Positions 7,712 through 16,839 of a stretch of DNA of 64,000 nucleotides are shown in pieces. The notes beneath the pieces were generated by a model. It searched no databases, was not told the origin of the DNA, and saw only the letters and a list, made by a program, of their open reading frames with translations. Source of the stretch: Promethearchaeota archaeon (GTDB lineage: Archaea > Asgardarchaeota > Lokiarchaeia > Sigyniarchaeales > Promethearchaeaceae); contig JAFGBS010000014.1 in the NCBI GenBank assembly GCA_016933055.1, forward strand, positions 1 through 64,000, written 5' to 3'. A program made the translations under genes and the position numbers. Numbering within the stretch: the stretch's first letter is position 1; each line of letters begins with the position of its first letter.

Positions 7712-9799
7712 CTAATTAATAAATGATAGATTCTCGGATAGTTCAATCAAGTTACGCTTCATTAAATTAATGAAAGCTGACCAATCATCTGTTGGAGTAA
7801 AGCATTGGAAGTTTTTACAAAGATAAAGTGAATATTTATCGTTAAAAGAGAATTTTTCTAATAATGCCCGTAGTTCTGGTAGGACTTTCTCTTGATACCA
7901 TAAATGTAATCGTGGTGTATAAAACGTGTGAATAAATGTAATCATATGTTCTACGGATTTTGATTTATCGAGGATCACGATATCAATAGAGCCATATAAA
8001 TACCATTGAAGCGATAGAAGAACAGCCCCATATCCTGTAGGATGAGTATGAGCTTGATCTATAAACGAGAGTAATGCGAATTCCGCCTTATGTAATAATG
8101 TTTCTTCCCCCGTATAGTAATATAACTGAAGCAAATTTTCTGCCATTACCGCATTAGGGCTAGGAAGGGGCATATCTGAACCTAATTTCATACGTATAGA
8201 AACATCTGTATTTAGTTTACTGGAAAAAAAATACCCTTGATTCTCCCTATCTGCAAATTGTGTTTCTACTATCTCAATTAAATTTCTAATAAGTGAATAG
8301 GTTGCGCGGTTGGGATAATATTGAAAATCTACTAATAACGCTTGTATAAAATATGCATAATCATCCAAATGTCCTATTGTTTTTCGGATTCCTGATTCAG
8401 GGTCTAATACACGGTATAAGATCTGTTCTTTGGGAGAATAGAGTCGTTGAGATATCGATTCTACAATCATATGCGCAATTATTCGAATTTTAGGATCATT
8501 TAGAATCCGATATGCAGAATAAAAACTGCTTATCATTAAACTAGTCCATGCAGTGAGGATTTTTAGATCTAAACTAGGAGGAATACGTTTCTCTCGAATT
8601 GAATGTAAAGATTTTAGGATCTGAGTAAATTCATTTTTATATTTCTCTACCAACTCCTCATCGCTGATGTAGAGATGATTGGTGTTGTGCTCGAAATTGC
8701 CTATTTCCGTCACTCCGTAAGCTTGAAAAAATAGTTTTTGCATTTCTGTTGGTATGATTTTCTCAAGCTCAGTTTTTTTCCATACATAGTATTTTCCTTC
8801 TTCACCTTCACTATCTGCATCTAATGCAGAATAGAATCCATTTCCCTCGCTGTACATGTGATTAATTACCCAATTGATAGTTTCACGTACCACTTCCTTA
8901 TACCGAGCTTTTTGAAAAACATAATATGCTTCGGAATATACCTGTATAGCCAAAGCATTGTCATATAACATTTTTTCGAAATGAGGAATTATCCATTGTT
9001 GATCCACAGAATATCGCGCAAATCCTCCTTCCACATGATCATAAATACCCCCATTAGCGATGTGATCCAAAGTGTTTTCCAATTCTTCTTTGATAATCTC
9101 ATATTTATTGGGTTGAGTTTTTTCGAATTCTGCAATTTGACGAATAATAAATAAGAGGCTAGTAAAATTTGGAAATTTAGGAGCCGTCCCGAATCCCCCA
9201 AAGGTAGAATCAAAAGAAGATGCTAAACTTTCCATCGCTCTTTCTAAAATGTTATGCGTGATCTCGTCGTTATCTGGAGAAGTCGGTCTGGAAATTTTCG
9301 TTAAGGTATCTAAAACTTGATTTCCCGTATGTTCAATATCATGTCGACGTGTTTGATATAGTTTGACGATTTCTTGTAAAATTTCGGTGAAACTTCTCAT
9401 CCCAAATTTCCGTACGTTAGGAAAATAGGTTCCAGCAAAAAATGGCTTTTTCCCATGAGTCATAAAAATTGTTAATGGCCATCCCCCTCGTCCACCCATC
9501 ATTTGAATAACGTGTTGGTAGATTTGGTCAAGATCTGGTCGTTCTTCTCTATCTAACTTGATAGAGATAAAATAATCATTAAGATATTGAGCAGTTTTCT
9601 CGTCTTCAAAAGACTCATGAGCCATAACATGACACCAGTGACATGTAGAGTAACCAATTGAAAGAAATACGGGTTTATCCTCCTCCTTCGCTTTTAAAAA
9701 TGCTAGTTCTCCCCATGGATACCAATCCACAAGATTATACATGTGCTGTTTTAAGTAGGGGGAACTCTCCCCAGCTAAGTGATTTGCTGTTCGATTCAT
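7712..9799 (-). CDS. YyaL/SPATA20-family thioredoxin-like protein (DUF255)
   Basis: At 695 aa the protein has the family's usual length. It begins [14 protein letters not shown] and contains [18 protein letters not shown], the CxxC of the thioredoxin-fold N-terminal domain, then [18 protein letters not shown] and [12 protein letters not shown]. The remaining ~500 residues form the (alpha/alpha)6-barrel resembling N-acylglucosamine 2-epimerases, including [14 protein letters not shown]. The biochemical role is poorly defined in any organism; a redox or chaperone function is usually assumed. It is a single minus-strand gene flanked by non-coding DNA. Confidence 0.92.
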   Translation of the reverse strand: MNRTANHLAGESSPYLKQHMYNLVDWYPWGELAFLKAKEEDKPVFLSIGYSTCHWCHVMAHESFEDEKTAQYLNDYFISIKLDREERPDLDQIYQHVIQMMGGRGGWPLTIFMTHGKKPFFAGTYFPNVRKFGMRSFTEILQEIVKLYQTRRHDIEHTGNQVLDTLTKISRPTSPDNDEITHNILERAMESLASSFDSTFGGFGTAPKFPNFTSLLFIIRQIAEFEKTQPNKYEIIKEELENTLDHIANGGIYDHVEGGFARYSVDQQWIIPHFEKMLYDNALAIQVYSEAYYVFQKARYKEVVRETINWVINHMYSEGNGFYSALDADSEGEEGKYYVWKKTELEKIIPTEMQKLFFQAYGVTEIGNFEHNTNHLYISDEELVEKYKNEFTQILKSLHSIREKRIPPSLDLKILTAWTSLMISSFYSAYRILNDPKIRIIAHMIVESISQRLYSPKEQILYRVLDPESGIRKTIGHLDDYAYFIQALLVDFQYYPNRATYSLIRNLIEIVETQFADRENQGYFFSSKLNTDVSIRMKLGSDMPLPSPNAVMAENLLQLYYYTGEETLLHKAEFALLSFIDQAHTHPTGYGAVLLSLQWYLYGSIDIVILDKSKSVEHMITFIHTFYTPRLHLWYQEKVLPELRALLEKFSFNDKYSLYLCKNFQCFTPTDDWSAFINLMKRNLIELSENLSFIN

Positions 9800-9939
9800 T
9801 ATATATTAGAAAAATAGTTCTTGACATTTGAAACTAGAGATTATAAATCAATAGAACTCATAAAAACAGGGATAAAAATGAAATGGAACTACAGAGAACT
9901 TTTGCATTTGATCACACAAATCCCCGAGGTAAATTTTTT

Positions 9940-10110
9940 TTATATGTATTTTTGGTATTTCAAATAGGAGATATCCGCCAATTCCCTTTTAAGGGGGGTT
10001 TCAATACTCCATTTCATTTTTAAATTCAAAGATATTAGTAGAATAGTTATAAGAATTCCTAAGATCAAGGAGATATAATTACTCGGTGTGGTTGTTGCAA
10101 CTTCTGTTTC
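9940..10110 (-). pseudogene. Possible remnant of a membrane-anchored protein C-terminus
   Basis: Within the otherwise gene-free 9800-10170 stretch, one minus-strand frame stays open for 56 codons between stops. It reads ETEVATTTPSNYIS, then a hydrophobic helix (LILGILITILLISL), then a basic charged tail. This resembles the end of a surface protein: Thr-rich stalk, transmembrane helix, cytosolic tail. There is no ATG or GTG, and only a TTG inside the helix, so it is more likely a gene remnant than a gene. I see nothing else convincing in this interval. Confidence 0.25.
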
Positions 10111-10170
10111 TTATGTAATCATGTAAAGGATTCTTCATGGGTTAAACTCTTGCTCATGAGTTATATTACG

Positions 10171-10965
10171 TTATCTTCCTATTCTTCGATTTCGTTTTAA
10201 ATAGGCTTTCAAATCTTCTAAGAGCATATCTTTATTGTAATCGGGCCATAAATCAGAACGGAATTTGAATTCTGCATAACTAGAGTCCCACAATAAAAAA
10301 CCTGACAACCTAGCCCCATCTTCCATTCCCGTCCGAATAATATAATCCAATTCAGGAAAATCATAGGTATACAAGTTTTGTTTGATTGTAGACCGATTTA
10401 TCTCTTCCATGGGAATCTTGGATCGAATAATTTTTTTAACAGCGTCTACAATTTCATCTTGTCCATCATAAAGTACACAAAAATTAATAAAATTATCATG
10501 GTATTTCTCGGTTGCTCGATTCATCTTTTCAATTTTTTCTTGAATTTCCTTGGGTAAATTATGTAATCTGCCAATTAGTCGCACGCGTACTCTTTTCTCT
10601 CGTATTAAAGGTTCAGAAAGCACGTCTTCTACTCCTTTGATTATGAGTTTAAATAGATATTTTACTTCCTTTTCGGTTCTATATTTGACATTTTCATTTG
10701 ATAAAGCATATACACTTAAATAAGGAATTCCTGCCTGGAAAATTGGATAAAGGATGGATTTCAACGTCTGGTATCCCGCTATATGTCCTTTTGTAACATC
10801 TTTGCTCCCTTTACGTGTGATCCACCGTCTATTTCCATCTAAAATTAAACCAAGATGAACCGGAAGCTTATCTTTATAATTAATATGTAACTCCTCCAGT
10901 GTAGAGATGTTATCTAAGTCGCTCATTTTTTTATTCCGCGGATTTTTTGTAATAAAAGAACTCAA
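10171..10965 (-). CDS. uppS: cis-Prenyltransferase (polyprenyl diphosphate synthase)
   Basis: The enzyme elongates an allylic diphosphate with isopentenyl diphosphate to make the long cis-polyprenyl lipid used as a glycan carrier (dolichol type in archaea). HLGLILDGNRRW holds the catalytic Asp of the family. GHIAGYQTL, LSVYALSNENVKYR, NFCVLYDGQDEIVDAVK, DYIIRTGMEDGARLSGFLLWDS and the C-terminal RRIGR follow in the right order. It is 264 aa, the usual length. It is divergent from the mevalonate operon (41 bp between starts), which supplies its substrates. The start could be the MSDLDN Met at codon 14. Confidence 0.93.
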   Translation of the reverse strand: MSSFITKNPRNKKMSDLDNISTLEELHINYKDKLPVHLGLILDGNRRWITRKGSKDVTKGHIAGYQTLKSILYPIFQAGIPYLSVYALSNENVKYRTEKEVKYLFKLIIKGVEDVLSEPLIREKRVRVRLIGRLHNLPKEIQEKIEKMNRATEKYHDNFINFCVLYDGQDEIVDAVKKIIRSKIPMEEINRSTIKQNLYTYDFPELDYIIRTGMEDGARLSGFLLWDSSYAEFKFRSDLWPDYNKDMLLEDLKAYLKRNRRIGR

Positions 10966-11006
10966 TTAATTTTTTATGAGGGGAAGTATTAATTGTTAAT
11001 CGTATT

Positions 11007-12593
11007 ATGCAAGACTTGCTAAACGTGGGAATCGATTCCATTGGATTTTATGCACCACGGTTCTATATCGAATTGGAGGAATTAGCAAAAGCACGCAAAG
11101 TATCCCCAAATAAATATAAAGAGGGATTACTCCTTAAAGAACTTCGATTTACGGATATAGGTGAGGACATAATATCTCTCGGATTCCATGCAGCAAGAAT
11201 TGCACTTCAAAGAGGAAATATTAACTCCCAAGAAATTGATGGTGTGTTTGTCGGAACAGAAACGGAAACTTATGCAGCGAAATCAATTTCCAATATATTT
11301 ACTGAACTATTGGATATTCCTCCTAATTGTTTAACCCAAGATATTATGAATACATGCGCATCAGGTACCTTAGCTATATTAGATGCAATCTCTCTCGTGG
11401 AATTAAGAATTGTAACTAAAGCCTTAGTCATAATTACGGATATATCGAATTATGAAAAACATAGTGCGGGAGAGCCAACACAAGGAGCTGGTGCGGTTGC
11501 ACTAGTTATTTCAAAGAATCCCCGGATTGCTTCCTTTTCCCGATCTTTCGGGAAAGTGTCTGGAAATGTGGATGATTTCTTTCGCCCAAAAGGTAATAAA
11601 AATGCTCAAGTATTTGGAAAATATTCTGTTCAATCCTATTTAAACCTCCAAATGAAAGCTTATGAGAATCTTGAAAATCAAATTGGTGACATCAATGCAG
11701 ATTACTTCATTTTTCATGGTCCTTATGCACGATTACCCTTAAAATTGATGTATAAACTAATTTCTAAAAATTGGCTTTATCGCATTGAAAAAAAGATAAG
11801 TAAATATACACCCTTTCCAAATTCGGATATATTAGATCGTATATTCAGCAATGTATCAATAGTACCTGATTTTATTGTGAACAAATTAGCGGAGATTACT
11901 GCAAATTCTGAGGAATTTGAATCAATTAAGATGCGACTGCGGGATGTGATCAAAAACACAGTTTTACCTCAACTACATATTCCTATGTATTTTGGTAATA
12001 TGTATTCAGCCTCATTATGGGCTCAGTTGCAATATTTGCTCGAAACGGCATTAAAACCAAATGATTATGTATATTTCGGATCCTATGGTTCTGGGGCAAC
12101 CTGTATATCGGGATTAATTAAAATAAATGAGAGATATTCTGAAGTAATTAGGAATCCCCCCACAGTTCGGGATATTATGACTAATAAAGTGAAGAAATCC
12201 ATTCCTGAATATGAAGAGATTAAATACAATCAACTTAAACCAGAATTAGTATGGGCGAAAATACAATCACTAGAGGATCATCCAGGCTATACTCTTCGGT
12301 ATTGCGATAAAGGTTGCTTGTTATCACCAATTCAAGGCATAGAATATTGTCCAAAAGGACATAGTGGAATCAATACATTATATTTTCCCATTTATGCAAC
12401 TTTAATAACTATTATAAAGCCTTTTGATCAAAATGATTTAAGTCCATTGAAGGATGGTCTTGTTCTACTGATTGGAAAACCCCATATAGGTTCTACCTTA
12501 GAATTTGAATTAAGACGTACCCAATCAAATGAAGAAGGTAGTGAAGCAAAAGGATTATTGAATTGGATACCGATTTATAATGCAAATATTTAG
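11007..12593 (+). CDS. mvaS: Hydroxymethylglutaryl-CoA synthase with C-terminal Cys/His-rich extension
   Basis: It condenses acetyl-CoA with acetoacetyl-CoA to HMG-CoA, the first committed step of the mevalonate route. The thiolase-fold core carries the catalytic Cys117 (NTCASGTLAI), Glu in FVGTETETYAAKS, His237 in FHGPYA, and the GNMYSAS and FGSYGSGAT segments. At 528 aa it is much longer than the ~350 aa archaeal enzyme. From about residue 410 an extra domain contains YCDKGC and CPKGH, spaced like a zinc ribbon, followed by a strand-rich part that could be an OB-fold, as in the separate DUF35 partner of other archaea. It is the first gene of an operon with overlapping reading frames. Confidence 0.93.
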   Translation: MQDLLNVGIDSIGFYAPRFYIELEELAKARKVSPNKYKEGLLLKELRFTDIGEDIISLGFHAARIALQRGNINSQEIDGVFVGTETETYAAKSISNIFTELLDIPPNCLTQDIMNTCASGTLAILDAISLVELRIVTKALVIITDISNYEKHSAGEPTQGAGAVALVISKNPRIASFSRSFGKVSGNVDDFFRPKGNKNAQVFGKYSVQSYLNLQMKAYENLENQIGDINADYFIFHGPYARLPLKLMYKLISKNWLYRIEKKISKYTPFPNSDILDRIFSNVSIVPDFIVNKLAEITANSEEFESIKMRLRDVIKNTVLPQLHIPMYFGNMYSASLWAQLQYLLETALKPNDYVYFGSYGSGATCISGLIKINERYSEVIRNPPTVRDIMTNKVKKSIPEYEEIKYNQLKPELVWAKIQSLEDHPGYTLRYCDKGCLLSPIQGIEYCPKGHSGINTLYFPIYATLITIIKPFDQNDLSPLKDGLVLLIGKPHIGSTLEFELRRTQSNEEGSEAKGLLNWIPIYNANI

Positions 12594-13779
12594 GCACTCT
12601 CCGATTTTTAATCAATTGAAGCAAGATTATCAAGATATAATACACTATTTGGAAGAAAATCACTATCACATAGAACCTGTCCCAACATATCAAACGGCTA
12701 ATTATGATTTCGGAGAAGAATGCGCTATTGCATTCCCAATTCAAGGTCTATTAAAATATCATGGAATGTTAGATTCCTATGAGAGAATTGCGCTGTTCCC
12801 CAGTATATCCCTTAATAATGATGCGTTCTATACCGTTACTTACCTCAAATTTGATCCTGATTTGATCGAGGACATATTTTATTTAAACGGTAAAGTACAA
12901 TCCCACAACAATGAATATGAACGAGTAAAATTCCAATTAAACAAGATTCGGAACCATGCTGGAGTTCAAAGTAAAGCATTTATTATATCAAGGAATTTTA
13001 CTAGAACTGATTCTGCACAATTATCAGGAAAAGGATTGGGAACATCAGCGGCTGGAGGTGCCGCAATAGCCCGAGCTGCGTTTTCGATTCTATATAAGGA
13101 TAAAATATATGCAAACAATTCTCGGTTACAAAGTGTTTTTTCTCGATATCTATCTGGTTCAGCTGCAAGAAGCAGCGTAGGTGGTTTTGCATTATGGATG
13201 AGTAAACCTGATAGAGAAACATGGAATAGTTATGCAATACGTTTAGATACTCCTGAATATGAGGATTTTATTAATACAATCTCACTTATTTCCATCCCTT
13301 TTAGTTCCTCCTTTAGTACTTCTTTAGCTCATAGACTTGCTCCAAGTTCTCCTTTTTACCAAAAATGGTGTTTATCACGTAAAGAAAAGATATTCAAATT
13401 TCTTCAAGCGTTTCAAGATCGGGATTTTAAGATTATAGGAGAATTAGCTGAAGAGGATTCCAGAATTTTACATCAAATTAGTAATACAGCAGATTTTGGA
13501 CTTACGTATTGGAACGATAAAACAAGAGAATTAATGAATTACGCTGATCAGATGAAAAAAAAAGGTATCCCTGTTTATTATACAATAGATACTGGCCCCT
13601 CCGTAGTATTTCTCACTCAAAAAAAATATGAAGATCAAATAATTCAAGACTTACATCTCCAATTTAAATTATCTTCAAAAATATTTAGGGGATCTGTAGC
13701 CGGACCAAGCAAATTAATTCCACCAAATTCTAATTTAATTCACCTATTGGATGATGACTTTGAAAAATTCAGCTCCTAG
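12580..13779 (+). CDS. Mevalonate (di)phosphate decarboxylase family protein, probably phosphomevalonate decarboxylase
   Basis: GHMP-fold decarboxylase. The Lys-Arg-Asp triad of the family is visible: Lys in GLLKYHGMLD, Arg in GSAARSSVGGF, Asp in YYTIDTGPSVVF. The phosphate loop is GKGLGTSAAGGAA. Retention of all three residues argues against mevalonate 3-kinase. The FPIQGLLKYHG and PSISL context resembles archaeal/Chloroflexi phosphomevalonate decarboxylases from memory, but sequence alone does not separate use of mevalonate 5-phosphate from use of the diphosphate. It overlaps HMG-CoA synthase by 14 bp and HMG-CoA reductase by 29 bp. If it makes isopentenyl phosphate, an isopentenyl phosphate kinase is needed, and the local copy is a pseudogene. 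Confidence 0.85.
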   Translation: MQIFRHSPIFNQLKQDYQDIIHYLEENHYHIEPVPTYQTANYDFGEECAIAFPIQGLLKYHGMLDSYERIALFPSISLNNDAFYTVTYLKFDPDLIEDIFYLNGKVQSHNNEYERVKFQLNKIRNHAGVQSKAFIISRNFTRTDSAQLSGKGLGTSAAGGAAIARAAFSILYKDKIYANNSRLQSVFSRYLSGSAARSSVGGFALWMSKPDRETWNSYAIRLDTPEYEDFINTISLISIPFSSSFSTSLAHRLAPSSPFYQKWCLSRKEKIFKFLQAFQDRDFKIIGELAEEDSRILHQISNTADFGLTYWNDKTRELMNYADQMKKKGIPVYYTIDTGPSVVFLTQKKYEDQIIQDLHLQFKLSSKIFRGSVAGPSKLIPPNSNLIHLLDDDFEKFSS

Positions 13780-14926
13780 TTCGCGACTACCTGGTTTTCA
13801 TAATCTTTCCATCAAGGAACGACAAGAAATTATAAAGAAATTATCAGGTTTAACTAATGAAGAAATAGATCAATTAAATAACTTCGGAAATCTGGGAATG
13901 GAGTTAGGAATTAAATTTTCAGAAAATGTTATTGGAGGATACACCTTACCAATTTCAATTGCTACTAATTTTCAAATTAATTCGAAGGATTACCTTGTTC
14001 CCATGGTCACGGAGGAATCCTCTGTTGTTGCAGCAGCATCTTATGGTGCTAAATTAGCTCGAAAATATGGAGGTTTTGTTTGTGATCCTTTAGAAAATCT
14101 AATGATCGGTCAACTGCAGATTTTACTGGAAAAACGAGATGACATCGAAAATTTTATCCGACCATTAAAATCAGAATTCCTAAGGAAAATCAACGAACAA
14201 CACTCTACTTTATCATCAGTGGGAGGGGGTGCGAAAGAACTAAGATTTAGAAAAATACAATCTAGCCGGGGTGGAATGGGTATTCTTGAATTGGAAGTTG
14301 ATGTGGTGGATGCAATGGGAGCAAATATTGTTAATTCTATGATGGAAACCCTTGGAAAACTACTACAAAGGAAATATCATGAAAAAATCCGTGCAAAAAT
14401 AGTTTCTAATCTCGCCATAGGTCGAATATGCAAATGTAAAGCAATTTTTGATACAGAAGAAATGGGAAGAGATGTAGCACATAAATTAGTAGATATCTAC
14501 GCATTTGCTGAAGCAGATCCATACCGTGCTGTGACCCACAATAAAGGTATAATGAATGGAATTATTGCATTAGCATTAGCAACAGGGAATGATACACGTG
14601 CTTTAGAAGCAGCTGCTCATGGATATGCTTCAATTGATGGAAAATATAGACCTTTAAGTCGATTTTATTTAAATGAAGAAGGAAATTTAGTTGGATCTAT
14701 ATCAGTTCCCTTACCTATGGGTATTATAGGTGGAATCACATCTATGAATCCCGTATCTAGAATTGCCTTAAAAATTTTGGGCATTTCCACCGCTACAGAA
14801 TTAATACAAATCGCAAGTGCGGTGGGTTTGGCTCAGAATATTTCCGCCCTTAGGGCACTTGCCGACGAAGGCATCCAAAAATCTCACATGCGATTGCATG
14901 CACGAAAATTTGAAAATAGAAGATGA
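13751..14926 (+). CDS. mvaA: Class II hydroxymethylglutaryl-CoA reductase
   Basis: Reduces HMG-CoA to mevalonate. The soluble 391-aa protein begins with the class II hallmark LPGFHNLSIKERQ, has ENVIGGYTLPISIATNF and MVTEESSVVAAAS (catalytic Glu region), MGANIVNSMMETL, AFAEADPYRAVTHNKGIMNG and the C-terminal GIQKSHMRLHAR with the catalytic His. Class II is the bacterial-type form, also found in Archaeoglobales and some other archaea, so lateral acquisition in the ancestry is likely. The first ATG overlaps the preceding gene by 29 bp; the adjacent second ATG is an equally possible start. Confidence 0.95.
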   Translation: MMTLKNSAPSSRLPGFHNLSIKERQEIIKKLSGLTNEEIDQLNNFGNLGMELGIKFSENVIGGYTLPISIATNFQINSKDYLVPMVTEESSVVAAASYGAKLARKYGGFVCDPLENLMIGQLQILLEKRDDIENFIRPLKSEFLRKINEQHSTLSSVGGGAKELRFRKIQSSRGGMGILELEVDVVDAMGANIVNSMMETLGKLLQRKYHEKIRAKIVSNLAIGRICKCKAIFDTEEMGRDVAHKLVDIYAFAEADPYRAVTHNKGIMNGIIALALATGNDTRALEAAAHGYASIDGKYRPLSRFYLNEEGNLVGSISVPLPMGIIGGITSMNPVSRIALKILGISTATELIQIASAVGLAQNISALRALADEGIQKSHMRLHARKFENRR

Positions 14927-14930
14927 GACG

Positions 14931-15875
14931 ATGATTATTGCATCAGCACCCGGAAAATGTATATTACTTGGAGAACATGCAGTGGTGTACGGATATCCAG
15001 CCGTTGCAGTTGCGTTAAACATTCGATCTTATTGCTCAATTCATAGAATCTCTGAAAAATACATTCATTTTAATTTACCAGACCAATCTTTTGACATAAT
15101 ATGTGAAAATTTAGAACAATTACTAAAATCAATCCCTCAAAAATACCTACAATTTCCTCAAGTACTAGTTAGTCTATCTAAGCGATTTAATTTCAAAGTT
15201 TCTAACATATCAATCCAAATTCAATCAAATTTATGGAGAGGAGCGGGATTAGGCTCATCAGCATCAACATCAATAGCTTTCTTATTTGCCATCTTTCATC
15301 TATACAGAGTGGATAAAAAATTCATACCTGAATTTGCATTCATGATGGAGAAATATGTCCATGGAACACCATCTGGAATTGATAATAGTGTTTGTTATTG
15401 GGGGGGTACCTTAGTTTTTCAAGAGAAAATAAGAGAGAAATTCACGATTCCTAAATTTCCTATGTTGATCACGCATTCAGGAACTACTCATAATACCGGA
15501 AATATTGTTAGAGAAATAAAAAATAGCTCTTCTTCTATGAAAAAATCATTCTCGGAAATTGGACAGATAGTTCAAGAAGGATTAAACGTGCTAAAACTGG
15601 CAGACCTTGTGCGTTTAGGTGAACTGTTTAATAAAAATCATGATATTTTGTCAACAATGGGAGTTTCAACAGAAGATATCGAAATTATTCGAACAATAGC
15701 CTTAACAAACGGTGCTTATGGCTCCAAAGTCACAGGAGCGGGAGGGGGAGGATGTGTGATTTCATTAGGGGAGTTGAATAATTTAAAAAAAATCAAATCC
15801 ATCCTTCATCTCAGAGGATATATCAGCAAAATATCTTACGTGGATTATAATGGTGGTAGAATTGAATCAGAATAG
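14931..15875 (+). CDS. mvk: Mevalonate kinase (GHMP family)
   Basis: Phosphorylates mevalonate at the 5-position. ATG 14931 is chosen because the next residues are the family start IIASAPGKCILLGEHAVVYG, and it lies four bases after the reductase stop. The frame is open upstream to 14817, but that part overlaps the reductase and lacks family similarity. Motifs: GAGLGSSASTS (ATP loop), VHGTPSGIDN (substrate and catalytic Asp) and KVTGAGGGGCVISL. It is 314 aa, the normal length. It is the last intact gene of the mevalonate operon. Confidence 0.95.
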   Translation: MIIASAPGKCILLGEHAVVYGYPAVAVALNIRSYCSIHRISEKYIHFNLPDQSFDIICENLEQLLKSIPQKYLQFPQVLVSLSKRFNFKVSNISIQIQSNLWRGAGLGSSASTSIAFLFAIFHLYRVDKKFIPEFAFMMEKYVHGTPSGIDNSVCYWGGTLVFQEKIREKFTIPKFPMLITHSGTTHNTGNIVREIKNSSSSMKKSFSEIGQIVQEGLNVLKLADLVRLGELFNKNHDILSTMGVSTEDIEIIRTIALTNGAYGSKVTGAGGGGCVISLGELNNLKKIKSILHLRGYISKISYVDYNGGRIESE

Positions 15876-16648
15876 ATCGGTAATTATCATAAAGATTGGA
15901 GGAAGTGTGTTAACATATAAAAAGATTCTAATGAGCCTAAGGAAAGTTATTATAGACTATATATTAGATCAATTATCAGAGATTTGATAAAGATTTATCA
16001 TTGTTCATGGGATGTGTTGTTTGGTCACACTGTTATAAATAAATGCACAATACATTAAGGTTCAAATAAGAAAAAATGAAATTATTCACTAAGATTAAGA
16101 AAAACTTGTATTCTCACGTTAGATTTAAATTTAACGTTCAATCAAAGCTTGATAGATCGAAATGTGGCAAGCATTCTTTTATATTCCTCCAGTGTATATG
16201 AATAAAAAAACGATCAAGTCTATTTTCAAAATACCATTTTGACCATTGAATCCTTGCAAAATTACGAGACTGTACCCGTTCTTATGGAGTAGTAATCTTT
16301 CAATCCCCCCCCATTTTCTAATGTGACGGGAGATCGGCTCGTACAGGAGATTTTTACTCATATTTAATCCTATATTGTCAAGAAAGTTATTTATGCATTT
16401 GGTCAATACGGAACAATCATAAATCATAAATCAATTGAATAAATTCATTGTTCCGGACCAAATTCCCTACCTATTAAAGGGAAAAGTGATGCTGTTCAAC
16501 GGGCAGGGGGACTTAAAGAAAAGTTATAAGAGATCCGCTGATATATCGGTTGATTATTACCGTTATGTTGATAAATGGACTTAAAAATAATCACATGACG
16601 CCTTCAACTCAATCCAATGGTATTCTTTGCTCGAAATTTGAAATTTGA
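15850..16648 (+). pseudogene. ipk: Decayed isopentenyl phosphate kinase gene
   Basis: An ATG overlapping the mevalonate kinase end opens MVVELNQNRSVIIIKIGGS and VLTYKK, the IPK N-terminus, but stops after 45 codons (15985-15987). The IPK order can then be followed across frames and stops: FIIVHGM, then a frameshift, then FGHTVINK (15994-16043); ILTIESLQNYETVPVLMG, then a shift, then VVIF (16233-16310); VTGDRLVQEIFTHI near 16322 (family: ISGDxL); KVIYAFGQYGT near 16385 (family: ATDVDG); DAVQRAGGLKEKL near 16488 (family: DVTGGM..K); LINGLKNN near 16568. The span of about 266 codons equals a normal IPK. Several independent stops and shifts argue for real decay rather than one sequencing error. 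Confidence 0.8.
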
Positions 16649-16779
16649 ATTGAATGTAAGACGTACAGCAAAATCTTCCGATAATTCAGAAAATATGATC
16701 TTTAAGAAATTCTACACACGAATTCTGATAATTATTATTAGGGCGATAGAGCTCAAATTCATAGATCTTGCGCAATAAC

Positions 16780-16789
16780 TTTATAAATT
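16780..16789 (+). promoter_or_regulatory. TATA box upstream of the 16840 gene
   Basis: TTTATAAATT lies about 50 bases before the ATG at 16840. An archaeal start site about 25 bases downstream would give a short leader. The 16649-16779 stretch before it shows no gene. Confidence 0.45.
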
Positions 16790-16839
16790 CGCTCTACAAT
16801 TGTTTCATAGATATTTAACGAATAACGGAATGAAAAAAA

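Noticed and set aside
9877-9966. Plus-strand 29-codon frame starting MKWNYRELL
   Set aside because: Very short, with aromatic-rich biased end, no ribosome binding site and no recognisable pattern; overlaps the minus-strand remnant.
16179-16427. Minus-strand 82-codon frame inside the IPK pseudogene
   Set aside because: It lies antisense to segments that match IPK motifs on the plus strand and has no family pattern of its own.
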